Source: Clostridium sp. CAG:524
GTDB lineage: Bacteria; Bacillota_I; Bacilli_A; RF39; UBA660
Length of the DNA: 37,552 nt
Direction of reading: 5' to 3'
NCBI GenBank assembly: GCA_000434555.1
Contig: FR880118.1
Span: 212,068 to 249,619 of the forward strand
Part shown: piece after piece, positions 1 to 8,465 of the stretch
Numbering within the stretch: the first letter of the stretch is position 1
Layout: every line of letters starts with the position of its first letter
Program-made: the position numbers and the translations under genes
Notes under the pieces: generated by a model
The model's database searches: none
What the model saw: only the letters and a program-made list of their open reading frames with translations
Told to the model about the DNA's origin: nothing

Positions 1-799
1 AGCATTTCAAAAAATAAATAATAAACAAATTAACTCATTTGTAACATCACTTGGTATTGTTCCTGAATATTTAGGTAGCAATAATTATATAAATGAAGCA
101 CATTCTATTGGTGGATTTACTGGTGTAAGTCCTGTACAACTTGCTTCTGCTTACTCTGCCTTTGGCAACGAGGGCAATTATACTGAAGCACATAGTATAA
201 ATAAAATTGTATATAAAACAGATGGTAAAGAAGAAGTTCATGAATTTAATTTTGAGACTAAAAATGTTATGAGTGACACAACTGCTTATATGATTGCTTA
301 TATGCTTAAGAAAGTAACTAGTTCATCAGTTAAAGTTAAGGGAACAGATATATCAACAAAAACAGGTACTAGTAGTTATGATGAAGCTGCTTTAAAGAAA
401 TTAAAATTATCAAGAAATGTTATTCAAGATGCATGGACTGTTACTTTTAGTCCTGATTATAGTGTTGCGATATGGTATGGATATGATAATTTAACAAAGA
501 AAACTTATAATACAACAAATCATGCCTGGGCTGAGAGAACTAAAATTCAAAAAGAGATTGTTAACAATGTAATGGAAAAGAATAGTAGATTTGAAAGACC
601 TTCTGGAATAGTTGCATCAAAAGTAGTAGTTGGAAGTAATCCTCCAATGTTACCTAATAGAACTACTCCATCATCTAAAATACAAACACACTTATTTAAA
701 AAAGGAACACAACCTACCAAAGTATATCCAGTTTATGTTAAACCTAAAGTTACAGAAGAAAATGAAGATGTAAAGATACCTGATGTTTTAGAACCTTAA
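1..799 (+). CDS. Class A penicillin-binding protein, C-terminal part (partial, 5' end outside window)
   Basis: This is the transpeptidase end of a bifunctional glycosyltransferase/transpeptidase that polymerises and cross-links peptidoglycan outside the membrane. The frame is open from base 2, so the start lies to the left of the window. The KTG motif of the penicillin-binding fold is at 359-367 (STKTGTSS), and the preceding stretch (GGFTGVSPVQLASAYSAFGN) matches the region before KTG in PBP1A-type enzymes. The catalytic SxxK and SxN motifs would be outside the window. After the domain comes a linker and a Pro/Lys/Glu-rich tail. The sortase follows 37 bases later on the same strand. The family call is firm; the exact PBP class (1A against 2C) is inferred. 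Confidence 0.88.
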   Translation, partial: AFQKINNKQINSFVTSLGIVPEYLGSNNYINEAHSIGGFTGVSPVQLASAYSAFGNEGNYTEAHSINKIVYKTDGKEEVHEFNFETKNVMSDTTAYMIAYMLKKVTSSSVKVKGTDISTKTGTSSYDEAALKKLKLSRNVIQDAWTVTFSPDYSVAIWYGYDNLTKKTYNTTNHAWAERTKIQKEIVNNVMEKNSRFERPSGIVASKVVVGSNPPMLPNRTTPSSKIQTHLFKKGTQPTKVYPVYVKPKVTEENEDVKIPDVLEP

Positions 800-824
800 T
801 ATTTATTTTCTTCTTTTTATATTG

Positions 825-839
825 TATAATTTTGGTATG
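825..839 (+). promoter_or_regulatory. Possible -10 box directly before the sortase start
   Basis: TATAAT at 825-830 ends 6 bases before the ATG at 837, so transcription would begin at about the start codon. No Shine-Dalgarno sequence precedes that ATG. This fits a leaderless mRNA, but TATAAT occurs by chance in DNA this AT-rich and the -35 region is poor. A TTG at 822 in the same frame is an alternative start. Confidence 0.25.
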
Positions 840-1652
840 AAGAAAAAGAAAATCAATAAAACTAATGTTATATTATCTATATTACTAGTTTTGAGTGCTA
901 GTGTTTTTATATATTCACTTCTTAATATTAGAAATTGGAAAAAAGATAATGATGAAACTGAAAAAGAAGTAGAATCAATATATAAGACAGTTAGTGTTGA
1001 AGAAGTAACTGAAGGTGAAAATGTAAATGCTGAATCTCAAAAGAAAGAAAGTATTTATTGGAGTTATATAAAGATGAACATGATTAATGTTGACTTTACT
1101 GAATTATTAAAGCAAAATAGTGATACTAAAGGATGGATACAAGTAAATGGTACTAATATTAATTATCCATTTGTTCAATCTAATGATAATGCTTATTATT
1201 TAAATCATTCTTTTACTAAAAAGAAAAATGAAGCTGGATGGGTATTTCTTGATTATAGAAATGATATTAATAATTTAAGTCGTAATAATATTATTTATGC
1301 TCATTCAAGACTTGATAAAACTATGTTTGGTTCACTTAAAAATATACTAAGTAATAATTGGTATAAAAATACTGATAATCATATTATTAAATTATCTACT
1401 GAAAAAGAAAACACTTTATGGCAAGTATTTAGTGTTTATCATATTAAAACAGAAAATTATTATATAACAACTGATTTTAGAGATGATGATGAATTTAAAA
1501 CATTTATTAACACTATTAGTAAAAGAAGTAAACTTAAATTTGATGCGAGTGTTGATGTTAATGATACTATTCTTACATTATCTACTTGTCGTGCTGGTGA
1601 TGAAAAAGTTGTATTACATGCTAAGTTAATTAAAAAAGAAGTTAGAAACTAA
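837..1652 (+). CDS. srtB: Class B sortase
   Basis: Membrane-anchored cysteine transpeptidase that joins proteins with an NPxTx-type sorting signal to peptidoglycan. The ATG at 837 gives 271 residues: a Lys-rich N-terminus, one membrane segment at about residues 10-30, a spacer, then the sortase fold. Catalytic residues are visible: His156 in YAHSRLD, Cys251 in TLSTCR with Arg252 adjacent. The stretch AGWVFLDYRN and the closing VVLHAKL are typical of class B. A likely substrate is the NPKTG protein at 13412-14446, though it is 12 kb away. The gene follows the PBP on the same strand. Class B is inferred from these motifs; class D is the alternative. Confidence 0.88.
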   Translation: MKKKKINKTNVILSILLVLSASVFIYSLLNIRNWKKDNDETEKEVESIYKTVSVEEVTEGENVNAESQKKESIYWSYIKMNMINVDFTELLKQNSDTKGWIQVNGTNINYPFVQSNDNAYYLNHSFTKKKNEAGWVFLDYRNDINNLSRNNIIYAHSRLDKTMFGSLKNILSNNWYKNTDNHIIKLSTEKENTLWQVFSVYHIKTENYYITTDFRDDDEFKTFINTISKRSKLKFDASVDVNDTILTLSTCRAGDEKVVLHAKLIKKEVRN

Positions 1653-1668
1653 ATTTCTAACTTTTATT
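1641..1668 (+). terminator. Intrinsic terminator after sortase
   Basis: GTTAGAAA (1641-1648) pairs with TTTCTAAC (1654-1661) and TTTT follows. The sortase stop codon lies at the loop. It separates the rightward sortase from the convergent pseudouridine synthase. Confidence 0.6.
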
Positions 1669-2302
1669 CTACAATTTTGCTATATTCATTAGGTATTTTT
1701 AAATCAATATGAATCATTTCTTTAGTAACTGGATGTATAAATTTTATCTCATTCGCAAGTAACATCATTTTTCTATAGCCATCTTTTTTACCATATTTTT
1801 TGTCTCCCAATATTGGAGTATTATTATCTTTCATATGTACTCTTATTTGATTCTTTCTACCTGTTTTGATATTTATTTTAAGTAATGAGTATTGTTTATT
1901 TGATTTAACTCTCACATAACTTGTTTCAGCATATTTACCACTTTTATCATTAGTACTATAAGTATAAAGTGTTTTTGTTTCTTTTAGATAAGATTTTATA
2001 GTATCTTTATCTTTAGTTATTCCATGTACTACTGCTATATAATTTCTTTCTGTGTAATCCCATGTATTTTGTAGTGATTCTTTTACTCTTTCACTTTTCG
2101 CAAATACTACTATCCCACTAGTATCTTTATCAAGTCTATGAACTACAAATACTTTTTGATTCTTTTTATGTAAATAATCAAATACTTCACTATATAAATT
2201 ATCTTTATAGTTATCACATTTAATAGTTGGCATATTACCATTTTTATTTACTATTATTAAATGTTTATCTTCATATAATATATCTAATTTTCTCTTTTTC
2301 AT
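1664..2302 (-). CDS. RluA-family rRNA pseudouridine synthase
   Basis: Isomerises uridine to pseudouridine in rRNA in the cytoplasm. The family signature HRLDKDTSGIVVFAKS contains the catalytic Asp (HRLDKDTSG). The downstream GRKNQIRVHM and LGDKKYG blocks are also RluA/RluD hallmarks. At 212 residues it is short for RluD (about 300) and has no N-terminal S4 domain, like the single-domain RluA-type members. An SD-like AAAGGT precedes the ATG. It is the last of a leftward run of four genes (ZIP transporter, zincin-like protein, Sm_multidrug_ex protein). The exact target uridine cannot be told from the sequence. Confidence 0.9.
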   Translation of the reverse strand: MKKRKLDILYEDKHLIIVNKNGNMPTIKCDNYKDNLYSEVFDYLHKKNQKVFVVHRLDKDTSGIVVFAKSERVKESLQNTWDYTERNYIAVVHGITKDKDTIKSYLKETKTLYTYSTNDKSGKYAETSYVRVKSNKQYSLLKINIKTGRKNQIRVHMKDNNTPILGDKKYGKKDGYRKMMLLANEIKFIHPVTKEMIHIDLKIPNEYSKIVE

Positions 2303-2312
2303 ATTCTACCTT

Positions 2313-3032
2313 TTAATGAAATAAATGACTTACTAGTATTAATACTATACCTGTAATTATCCCAATTAATAATTCTTTCTTTTTTATATTTTCTTTTACT
2401 TCACAAAGAAGTTCAAAAAAAGCAATATACATAAGCATACCTAAAGTTATACTAATTAATACACCTGAAATGTAAGAACTAAGTGTAATTTTGAATAATT
2501 TTAACATAATAACACCAAATATACTTGATAATGATAATATTGTAAGTAGTGTTAATTTCTCTTTTTTATTTTTTACTAAAGATGATATTTGTATACCAAG
2601 TGGTATGTTATGAAATGATACTCCAAGAGACGTGAATAATCCTATACTGATTGATGAAAGTGTTGCTGTATATATAGCTGTTCCTTCTATTACATTATGT
2701 ATGAATAATGCTAGTGTTGATATAAGACCTATATGTTCCATATGATCTTTCTTTTTAGTGTGTTCATGTTCATGATCTGGTATAAATAAATCCAATACTT
2801 TTAATAATAATATACCTAATATAACAAATCCTAATATGATAAGTTTATTATCTGTAAATTCTAAACATTCTGGTAAAAGGTCAGTAAATATAAGACCTAA
2901 TATTATAGTAAAAGAAAATCCTACTGAAAATGTTATTAACTTTTTTTCATCTTTAATTAATTTTGTTATCAAATAACCTATAAAAAAAGAAAGTCCTGAT
3001 AACAAAGTTATAAATATTGCTTGTATATTCAT
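2313..3032 (-). CDS. ZIP-family divalent metal transporter
   Basis: Integral membrane carrier, probably bringing zinc or another divalent metal into the cytoplasm. The 239-residue protein has about eight hydrophobic segments. The ZIP metal-site motifs are in transmembrane segments 4 and 5: HNVIEG and FHNIPLG. Between them and segment 3 is a His/Asp/Glu-rich loop (DHEHEHTKKKDHMEH) typical of metal-binding cytoplasmic loops in this family. A GGTGAA Shine-Dalgarno precedes the ATG. It lies 10 bases before the pseudouridine synthase in the same direction. No metal-responsive operator or riboswitch was recognised upstream, so the metal is inferred from the family. Confidence 0.9.
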   Translation of the reverse strand: MNIQAIFITLLSGLSFFIGYLITKLIKDEKKLITFSVGFSFTIILGLIFTDLLPECLEFTDNKLIILGFVILGILLLKVLDLFIPDHEHEHTKKKDHMEHIGLISTLALFIHNVIEGTAIYTATLSSISIGLFTSLGVSFHNIPLGIQISSLVKNKKEKLTLLTILSLSSIFGVIMLKLFKITLSSYISGVLISITLGMLMYIAFFELLCEVKENIKKKELLIGIITGIVLILVSHLFH

Positions 3033-3073
3033 ACTTCTTCACCAAGAAGATTATATCACACTTTCTTAATATT

Positions 3074-3751
3074 TTAAATTATAAAAGATAATGCTATTAA
3101 TATAATAAGTATTATTATACTAAATGTTGATATTTCTATCTTTTTATTATTTTTAGATTTTAGTTTATCTTTATTAATGCTCTCCGTCTTTACTAAAGAA
3201 ATTCCTTTTGTTTTAATGTTAGTTAAATCTTTATTACTTATTATATAATATGCATCACATTCATCATATTCTGCGAATTTTATATCTTTTGGCATCTTTA
3301 ATATTTGTATAAACATAAGTATGTCAAAGTAAGAACCTGCTATATTAGATACTGATAAAAATGCTAGAAATGGCATATCAAATATATAACTTATTATTAA
3401 TGTAATAATACCTATTACTGTAAATGGAGTAAGAAGTGATATCATAACAGATGACCTACTTATTTCATTTGTACATCTACAATACATTACTCCTTTTTCA
3501 AGACACATTCCTAAACATAAGTCTTTATTATTGACATTTTTATTTATTAAATATCCTATATAATGAAGTAATTCGTGTAGCATGAAGTAACCTATCATTA
3601 TTAATATTTTTTTATATCCAAAATTAAAGTAATAATCATCAAATGTAAAATATAATAATAGTAAAAGTAATATCATTATTAATGATGCAACTATATTACC
3701 TATTCCTAGTTTTAGTTTATATTTATAATATTTTAATTCCTGCTTTTTCAT
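3074..3751 (-). CDS. Membrane zincin-like protein with HELLH (DUF3267-like)
   Basis: A 225-residue protein with about five membrane segments. The first loop region holds an HExxH motif (His59-Glu60-x-x-His63, in FMLHELLHYIGY) next to a membrane helix, as in DUF3267 and site-2-protease-like putative membrane peptidases. A second conserved-looking block lies at AGSYFDILMFIQILKMP, where such families keep an Asp as a metal ligand. A soluble segment and a final transmembrane helix close the protein. A role in membrane proteolysis is inferred from family resemblance only; no substrate is known. It is followed by the ZIP transporter and preceded by the Sm_multidrug_ex gene with a 2-base gap, so it is probably cotranscribed with them. 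Confidence 0.65.
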   Translation of the reverse strand: MKKQELKYYKYKLKLGIGNIVASLIMILLLLLLYFTFDDYYFNFGYKKILIMIGYFMLHELLHYIGYLINKNVNNKDLCLGMCLEKGVMYCRCTNEISRSSVMISLLTPFTVIGIITLIISYIFDMPFLAFLSVSNIAGSYFDILMFIQILKMPKDIKFAEYDECDAYYIISNKDLTNIKTKGISLVKTESINKDKLKSKNNKKIEISTFSIIILIILIALSFII

Positions 3752-3753
3752 AT

Positions 3754-4272
3754 TTAACCTACTATTCTTTTTAAAAGTCCATATGATATTAACATCATTA
3801 TTATACTAGCCATTATTATACCAAGCATTATTGATATAAATGATTTCTTTTTATCCATATTTAATACTGAAGCAGCTAAACATCCCGTCCATGCTCCTGT
3901 TCCTGGAAGTGGCACACCTACAAATAAAGTAAGTCCTAAATATCCATATTTTTCTATTGAATCTTTATGTTTTCTTGCTTTTTTATCTAACCATTTTGAT
4001 AATTTATTCATCCATTTTATTTTAGATTTTCCCATCCAATCTAGTATCTTATTTATAAATAGTAAAATAAATGGTACAGGTAAAGTATTTCCTATTATAG
4101 ATACAATATATCCTGTAAGTGGACTTACATTTAGAAGTGATGCAGCTATAAGACCACCTCTTAACTCTAATATCGGCAAGATAGATATAATGAATACTAT
4201 TAACTCCTTACCAAACTTTAATGCAGTTAATCCACTAAATAATTTTATTATTGAATTTATTATACTTTCCAT
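3754..4272 (-). CDS. Small multidrug export family membrane protein (COG2426-like)
   Basis: A 172-residue integral membrane protein with four or five hydrophobic segments. The blocks LPILELRGGLIAA and GVPLPGTGAWTG are the hallmarks of the family named small multidrug export protein (Sm_multidrug_ex, COG2426), and the length fits. Despite the name, a transport role has little experimental support. A good AAGGAG ribosome site precedes the ATG. It is the first gene of a leftward run with the zincin-like protein, ZIP transporter and RluA synthase, and diverges from murI; the 110-base gap between must hold both promoters. Confidence 0.8.
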   Translation of the reverse strand: MESIINSIIKLFSGLTALKFGKELIVFIISILPILELRGGLIAASLLNVSPLTGYIVSIIGNTLPVPFILLFINKILDWMGKSKIKWMNKLSKWLDKKARKHKDSIEKYGYLGLTLFVGVPLPGTGAWTGCLAASVLNMDKKKSFISIMLGIIMASIIMMLISYGLLKRIVG

Positions 4273-4383
4273 ATTTCTCCTTATTAATTTTATTATTTCT
4301 TTACGTGTATTATATCATATTTCTATCAATATTATTTAAATATAACATATTTTTTGATAAAATATTTACAAGAGATGATTTGT

Positions 4384-5094
4384 ATGAATAAAAAGATTGG
4401 TATGTTTGATTCAGGCATTGGAGGGCTAACTATATTAAAAGAGTTAAAGAAACTATTACCTAATGAGGATTATATTTATTATGCTGATTCTAAAAATAAT
4501 CCTTATGGCGAAAAAAGTGATACTGAACTTATGAAGATAGTTACTAATATTGTAGATTATTTAATAAGTAGAGATGTTAAAATTATTGTTATCGCTTGTA
4601 ATACTGCAACTACTAGATGTATTAAAAGACTAAGAATGATGTATCCTGATATACCTTTTGTTGGAACCGAACCTGCGATCAAAGTTGCTTGTGATAATAA
4701 TTATAAGAATACTCTTGTTATGGCAACACCAGGCACTATTAAAGCAGAAAGAACTCATGAACTAGTTAAAAATTATAAAAGAAAAGGACAAAAGATTAAA
4801 CTTCTTCCTTGTAAAGGACTTGCTGATACTATAGAGTTTGGTACTAAAAAGGATGTTAATAGAGTTCTTCATAATTTACTTCATAGTTATTATGATAAAG
4901 GAATTGATTCAATAGTTCTTGGATGTACACATTATCCTTATGCTAAAAAGAATATACAAAAACTATTTCCAAATGCTAAACTAATTGATGGAAATAAAGG
5001 AGTTTCTAACCAAGTTAAAAGAGTTCTTAAAAGTATGAATCTCTTAAATAATAAAACAGAAAAAGGTAGTGAAGAAATAATTTATAACAAATAA
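4384..5094 (+). CDS. murI: Glutamate racemase
   Basis: Interconverts L- and D-glutamate in the cytoplasm to supply D-Glu for peptidoglycan. The start at 4384 (MNKKIGMFDSGIGGLT) places the family N-terminus correctly. An upstream in-frame ATG at 4354 would add ten residues not typical of the family. The two catalytic cysteines are visible: one in ACNTATT, one in GCTHYP. DSGIGGLT near the N-terminus and the GTEPAIK block are also conserved. The length is 236 residues, slightly short of the usual 260. It stands alone on the + strand, ends at a hairpin shared with the convergent thioredoxin-like gene, and acts in the same pathway as Ddl and MurF further right. Confidence 0.93.
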   Translation: MNKKIGMFDSGIGGLTILKELKKLLPNEDYIYYADSKNNPYGEKSDTELMKIVTNIVDYLISRDVKIIVIACNTATTRCIKRLRMMYPDIPFVGTEPAIKVACDNNYKNTLVMATPGTIKAERTHELVKNYKRKGQKIKLLPCKGLADTIEFGTKKDVNRVLHNLLHSYYDKGIDSIVLGCTHYPYAKKNIQKLFPNAKLIDGNKGVSNQVKRVLKSMNLLNNKTEKGSEEIIYNK

Positions 5095-5096
5095 AA

Positions 5097-5128
5097 AAGT
5101 ACATCTACTTACTTAAATAGATGTACTT
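5097..5128 (-). terminator. Intrinsic terminator between murI and the thioredoxin-like gene
   Basis: An 11-bp perfect stem: AAGTACATCTA at 5097-5107 against TAGATGTACTT at 5118-5128. On the minus strand it is followed by a T run, so it mainly ends the leftward gene, whose last codons lie in it. It may also stop murI transcripts. Confidence 0.75.
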
Positions 5129-5572
5129 ATCTAACCAACTTTCAAAAGATGAAGTATCTTGATATCTATCAAGGTCTTCTTTTTTATTAGCATCTAAATA
5201 TGTAACAATTTTACCATTCTTAATAATAAGTACTGATGGAGCATATTTTACTTTGTTTATATAATCTGTTTTTTCAAATTCTTCATATCTTATAGAATAC
5301 ATATCTATTTTATATTTATTCATTACACTTCTAAATATATCATCACATGGTATTTTAAGACTACAATAATCATTATATGTATAAAGTAAGAAACTATCTT
5401 TTGAATTTATTAAATTATTTAAATCATTAGAAGTTATCTTTATGAATTTTCCATTATTGTAATATTTATCATTAATATAAAACTTCTCATGTTTTAAATT
5501 TAGTATTATTGCTGGTACAACTATTAATATTGTTAATACTATTGTAATTATTATTATTATTTTTTTATTCAT
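5105..5572 (-). CDS. Membrane-anchored thioredoxin-fold protein with CX5C
   Basis: A 155-residue protein with one N-terminal membrane anchor (about residues 4-25) and an exported domain. The order of elements resembles a thioredoxin fold: a beta strand FLLYTYNDYC leading into a cysteine pair, then a cis-proline-like APSVLII strand and NGKIV turn. The cysteines are spaced CSLKIPC, five residues apart, instead of the usual CxxC. A redox or disulfide role outside the membrane is possible but the spacing makes this uncertain. An SD-like GAGGTG lies upstream. The gene is single, between murI (convergent) and the ddl operon. Confidence 0.6.
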   Translation of the reverse strand: MNKKIIIIITIVLTILIVVPAIILNLKHEKFYINDKYYNNGKFIKITSNDLNNLINSKDSFLLYTYNDYCSLKIPCDDIFRSVMNKYKIDMYSIRYEEFEKTDYINKVKYAPSVLIIKNGKIVTYLDANKKEDLDRYQDTSSFESWLDKYIYLSK

Positions 5573-5670
5573 AACTTACACCTCATTTTACATTATACAA
5601 GTATTTTTTTGAAATACTATAATTTTGAAGTTTAGTTATCTAGAGCGTAAGTTGAGTAAGAAAAAAAGAA

Positions 5671-6864
5671 CTAATTCTTTAGTCCTTTCATGCCTTTAAG
5701 TCCTTTTGAACCATTGAATCCATCAAATATACTACTCTTAAATGACATAGTTTTTTGATTTTTATGTTTGTATTCTTTTATAGCAATAGATACCATTTCA
5801 TCAAGTAATTCACTATATTTCATACCTGCTTCTTTCCATAAGTAGAATGATAAACTACCAGGGCATGTATTTGGTTCATTTACATAGAATTTATTTTCTT
5901 TATTATCAATAAGAAAGTCTACTCTACATACTCCACTTAAATTTAATACTTTGAATACTTGTTTTGCTGTATCTTGTATTTCTTTAGTAAGTTTTTCAGA
6001 TATTCTTGCTGGTACTATTCTACTTGTACTAGCCATTCCTTTTGATGCTGTTCCTTTTGACTTAGCATTACCTAAGTATTTATCAGCAAAAGATAATATT
6101 TCATCTTCTCCCATTACTTCTTCTAATGGACTTACTTTTTGATATTCATAATTACCAAGTACACTAGCATTAACTTCAGTTAAATTTTCAATTACTTTTT
6201 CTACTACTATTTTAGTATCATATTCCATTGCATCTTCAATTTTTGACTCAATATCTTTTTCATTTTTAGCAACTTCTATACCAATGCTACTACCAAGAGT
6301 AGCAGGTTTTACTATAACAGGATAACCTATCTTTTTTATTTCTTTTAATATATTTTCTTTATTATCTAAGTATTCACAATCATAGAACCAAGTATAAGGT
6401 ACTATTGGTAAATTTACACTTTCCATAACTTGTTTCATAACGACTTTATCTTGACCAAGAGCCCCACCTAAAACATGAGAACCAACATATGGAATACCTA
6501 TTGAATCAAGAAGTCCAGCAAGTGAACCATCTTCAACATTATTACCATGCACTACTGGTAAGATAACATCTAAATCAGTAATATCTTTTCTAAAAAGACC
6601 AGTTGTTCTTTGTAATAAGAATGTTTTACCTTTCTTATATAGCATTACTTTAGTCGCATATTTTTTTTCATCTTCAAATTCTTTATAGAATTCAATATCT
6701 CTTAACATATGTCCTGTATACCATATTCTATCTTTAGATATATAAATTGGTACTATATCATATTTATCTTCATTTAAATTATTCATAGCTTGTAATGCAG
6801 AAATAACACTTACTTCATGTTCTACTGTCTCTCCACCATAAATAACACCTATCTTTATTTTCAT
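5671..6864 (-). CDS. ddl: D-alanine--D-alanine ligase
   Basis: ATP-grasp enzyme that joins two D-Ala for the peptidoglycan stem. The order of motifs is right: GGETVEHEVS at the N-terminus, VVHGNNVEDG and GSHVLGGALGQDK in the middle, an omega-loop ADKYLG, and the metal/ATP-binding block VNEPNTCPGS near the C-terminus. The KY in the omega loop agrees with a D-Ala-specific ligase and not the VanA D-lactate type. VNEPNTCPGSLSFYLW differs from the common VNEINTMPGFT. The protein is longer (397) than usual (about 350-370), with a Gly/Lys-rich tail (GSKGLKGMKGLKN). It follows murF after 11 bases in one operon with the hydrolase. Confidence 0.92.
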   Translation of the reverse strand: MKIKIGVIYGGETVEHEVSVISALQAMNNLNEDKYDIVPIYISKDRIWYTGHMLRDIEFYKEFEDEKKYATKVMLYKKGKTFLLQRTTGLFRKDITDLDVILPVVHGNNVEDGSLAGLLDSIGIPYVGSHVLGGALGQDKVVMKQVMESVNLPIVPYTWFYDCEYLDNKENILKEIKKIGYPVIVKPATLGSSIGIEVAKNEKDIESKIEDAMEYDTKIVVEKVIENLTEVNASVLGNYEYQKVSPLEEVMGEDEILSFADKYLGNAKSKGTASKGMASTSRIVPARISEKLTKEIQDTAKQVFKVLNLSGVCRVDFLIDNKENKFYVNEPNTCPGSLSFYLWKEAGMKYSELLDEMVSIAIKEYKHKNQKTMSFKSSIFDGFNGSKGLKGMKGLKN

Positions 6865-6875
6865 ACTACACTCTC

Positions 6876-8465
6876 CTATTCATTAAATATGTCAGGTAAA
6901 TCATTTTCAAGTAATACATAAGTTTCTTTTCCAGATAACTTTTTCATAAGTGGAAACGCTTCTTTGACATCGTTTAATATATGTATATTTTTTTCATTAT
7001 ATTTTTCTTTCTTAAGACCATCATATATTGGCTTTGTTTGTTCTTTTCCGACTAAAATGACTTCATCTGCTGAACTTGCTATTTGACGACCAAATTCATA
7101 ATTAAGATTATATTGTTCTTCTCCTAATTCTATCATACCAGGAGTTACTATTATTTTTTTACCATCCATCATTTTAAGAACATCAACAGCCATTTTAGAA
7201 CCAACTGGATTTGAATTATAAGCATCATCTATTATATAAATGTTACCCATTTTCTTAAGTTCAAGTCTATGTTCAATAGGCTTAATTCTTCTTACGCCTA
7301 TAGCAATTTGTTCAAATGTAAGACCAAGTTCATAAGACATTGCGATAGCCTGTAATACATTATATACATTAGCATTACCAAGTAATTTAGTTTCAAATGT
7401 ATATTTTGCTTTTGACTTTTTAAATACACAAGTAAATTCAGTACCTTTTCCAGATAATTTTATATTTTCAGCATACACGTCTGCCTTCTTATCTTTTGTT
7501 GATACCCATATTACTTTACATTTACTTTTTATTTTATAACTTGTTTGATATGGATCATCCATATTAAGAACTGCAACACCATCATCAGGAAGTGAATCTA
7601 TAAGTTCAAATTTTGCTTTTTGAATGTTTTCACGACTTCCAAAACTTTCTAAATGTGCTGTTCCAATAGTTGTAAGTATTCCATATTTAGGTTTAATAAA
7701 GTTAGCTTTTTCCTTTATTTCTCCTCTATAGAAAGCACCCATTTCAGCAACAAATACTTCACTAAATTTATCCATATAATTATTAATTGCATTTATAAGA
7801 CCATACATTGTATTAAAACTCTTAGGTGTTGCGAATGAATTATATTTAACACTTAATATATCATTTAAGAAATTCTTAGTACTTGTTTTACCATAACTTC
7901 CAGTTATACCTATTTTCTTTATATCTTTCATACTATAAAGTTTAGTTTTAGCCTGTCTTTTATAATGTAGATAAACAAGCTTCTCAACAGGTTTATTTAT
8001 AATATTAGCAACCATAACTATAAATGGATTCAAATAAGCAATTAATCCTATATAAGTATAATATCCATATACACTATTTTCATTAAATAAGAAAAACATT
8101 GGTGAAATTCCTATTAAATAAAGAATTAACATTGTTACATATAATCTTTTAATCCTAGCAGTTATAACAAGAGGCTTCTTAGATTGCTCTTTCTTAATTT
8201 TAGATTTATATAAAAAATAAACAATTATATAAAATATACTAAATATTATTACACTTGCATTAAATTTAACATATTTAAATAACACAAAAAATATAAATAA
8301 TAAATCATATGTAATAAATACTCTTGTTATATTATCAAGTATCCACTTAAAATATCTATTACCATCATTATACCAATTTTGTTGTAACATATGCATTGAT
8401 TTTCTTGCCTTATATATTACATACCAAAAATAAGGTATCAATGATATTAAAAAATACGTTTTCAT
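6876..8465 (-). CDS. murF: MurF-like Mur ligase with N-terminal membrane domain
   Basis: ATP-dependent ligase expected to add D-Ala-D-Ala to UDP-MurNAc-tripeptide; its neighbour makes that dipeptide. The first half (to about residue 175) is hydrophobic, with about five membrane segments, in place of the usual MurF N-terminal UDP-binding domain. The ligase core follows: the P-loop GITGSYGKTSTKNF (about 187-200), the central GTAHLESFGS, and the C-terminal domain with DDAYNSNPVGSK and TPGMIELGE. The protein is 529 residues against about 450 for MurF. Its start overlaps the hydrolase stop as ATGA. MurF assignment rests on the C-terminal motifs and the ddl neighbour; another Mur-ligase activity, such as amidation or lipid-linked ligation, is possible. 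Confidence 0.82.
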   Translation of the reverse strand: MKTYFLISLIPYFWYVIYKARKSMHMLQQNWYNDGNRYFKWILDNITRVFITYDLLFIFFVLFKYVKFNASVIIFSIFYIIVYFLYKSKIKKEQSKKPLVITARIKRLYVTMLILYLIGISPMFFLFNENSVYGYYTYIGLIAYLNPFIVMVANIINKPVEKLVYLHYKRQAKTKLYSMKDIKKIGITGSYGKTSTKNFLNDILSVKYNSFATPKSFNTMYGLINAINNYMDKFSEVFVAEMGAFYRGEIKEKANFIKPKYGILTTIGTAHLESFGSRENIQKAKFELIDSLPDDGVAVLNMDDPYQTSYKIKSKCKVIWVSTKDKKADVYAENIKLSGKGTEFTCVFKKSKAKYTFETKLLGNANVYNVLQAIAMSYELGLTFEQIAIGVRRIKPIEHRLELKKMGNIYIIDDAYNSNPVGSKMAVDVLKMMDGKKIIVTPGMIELGEEQYNLNYEFGRQIASSADEVILVGKEQTKPIYDGLKKEKYNEKNIHILNDVKEAFPLMKKLSGKETYVLLENDLPDIFNE

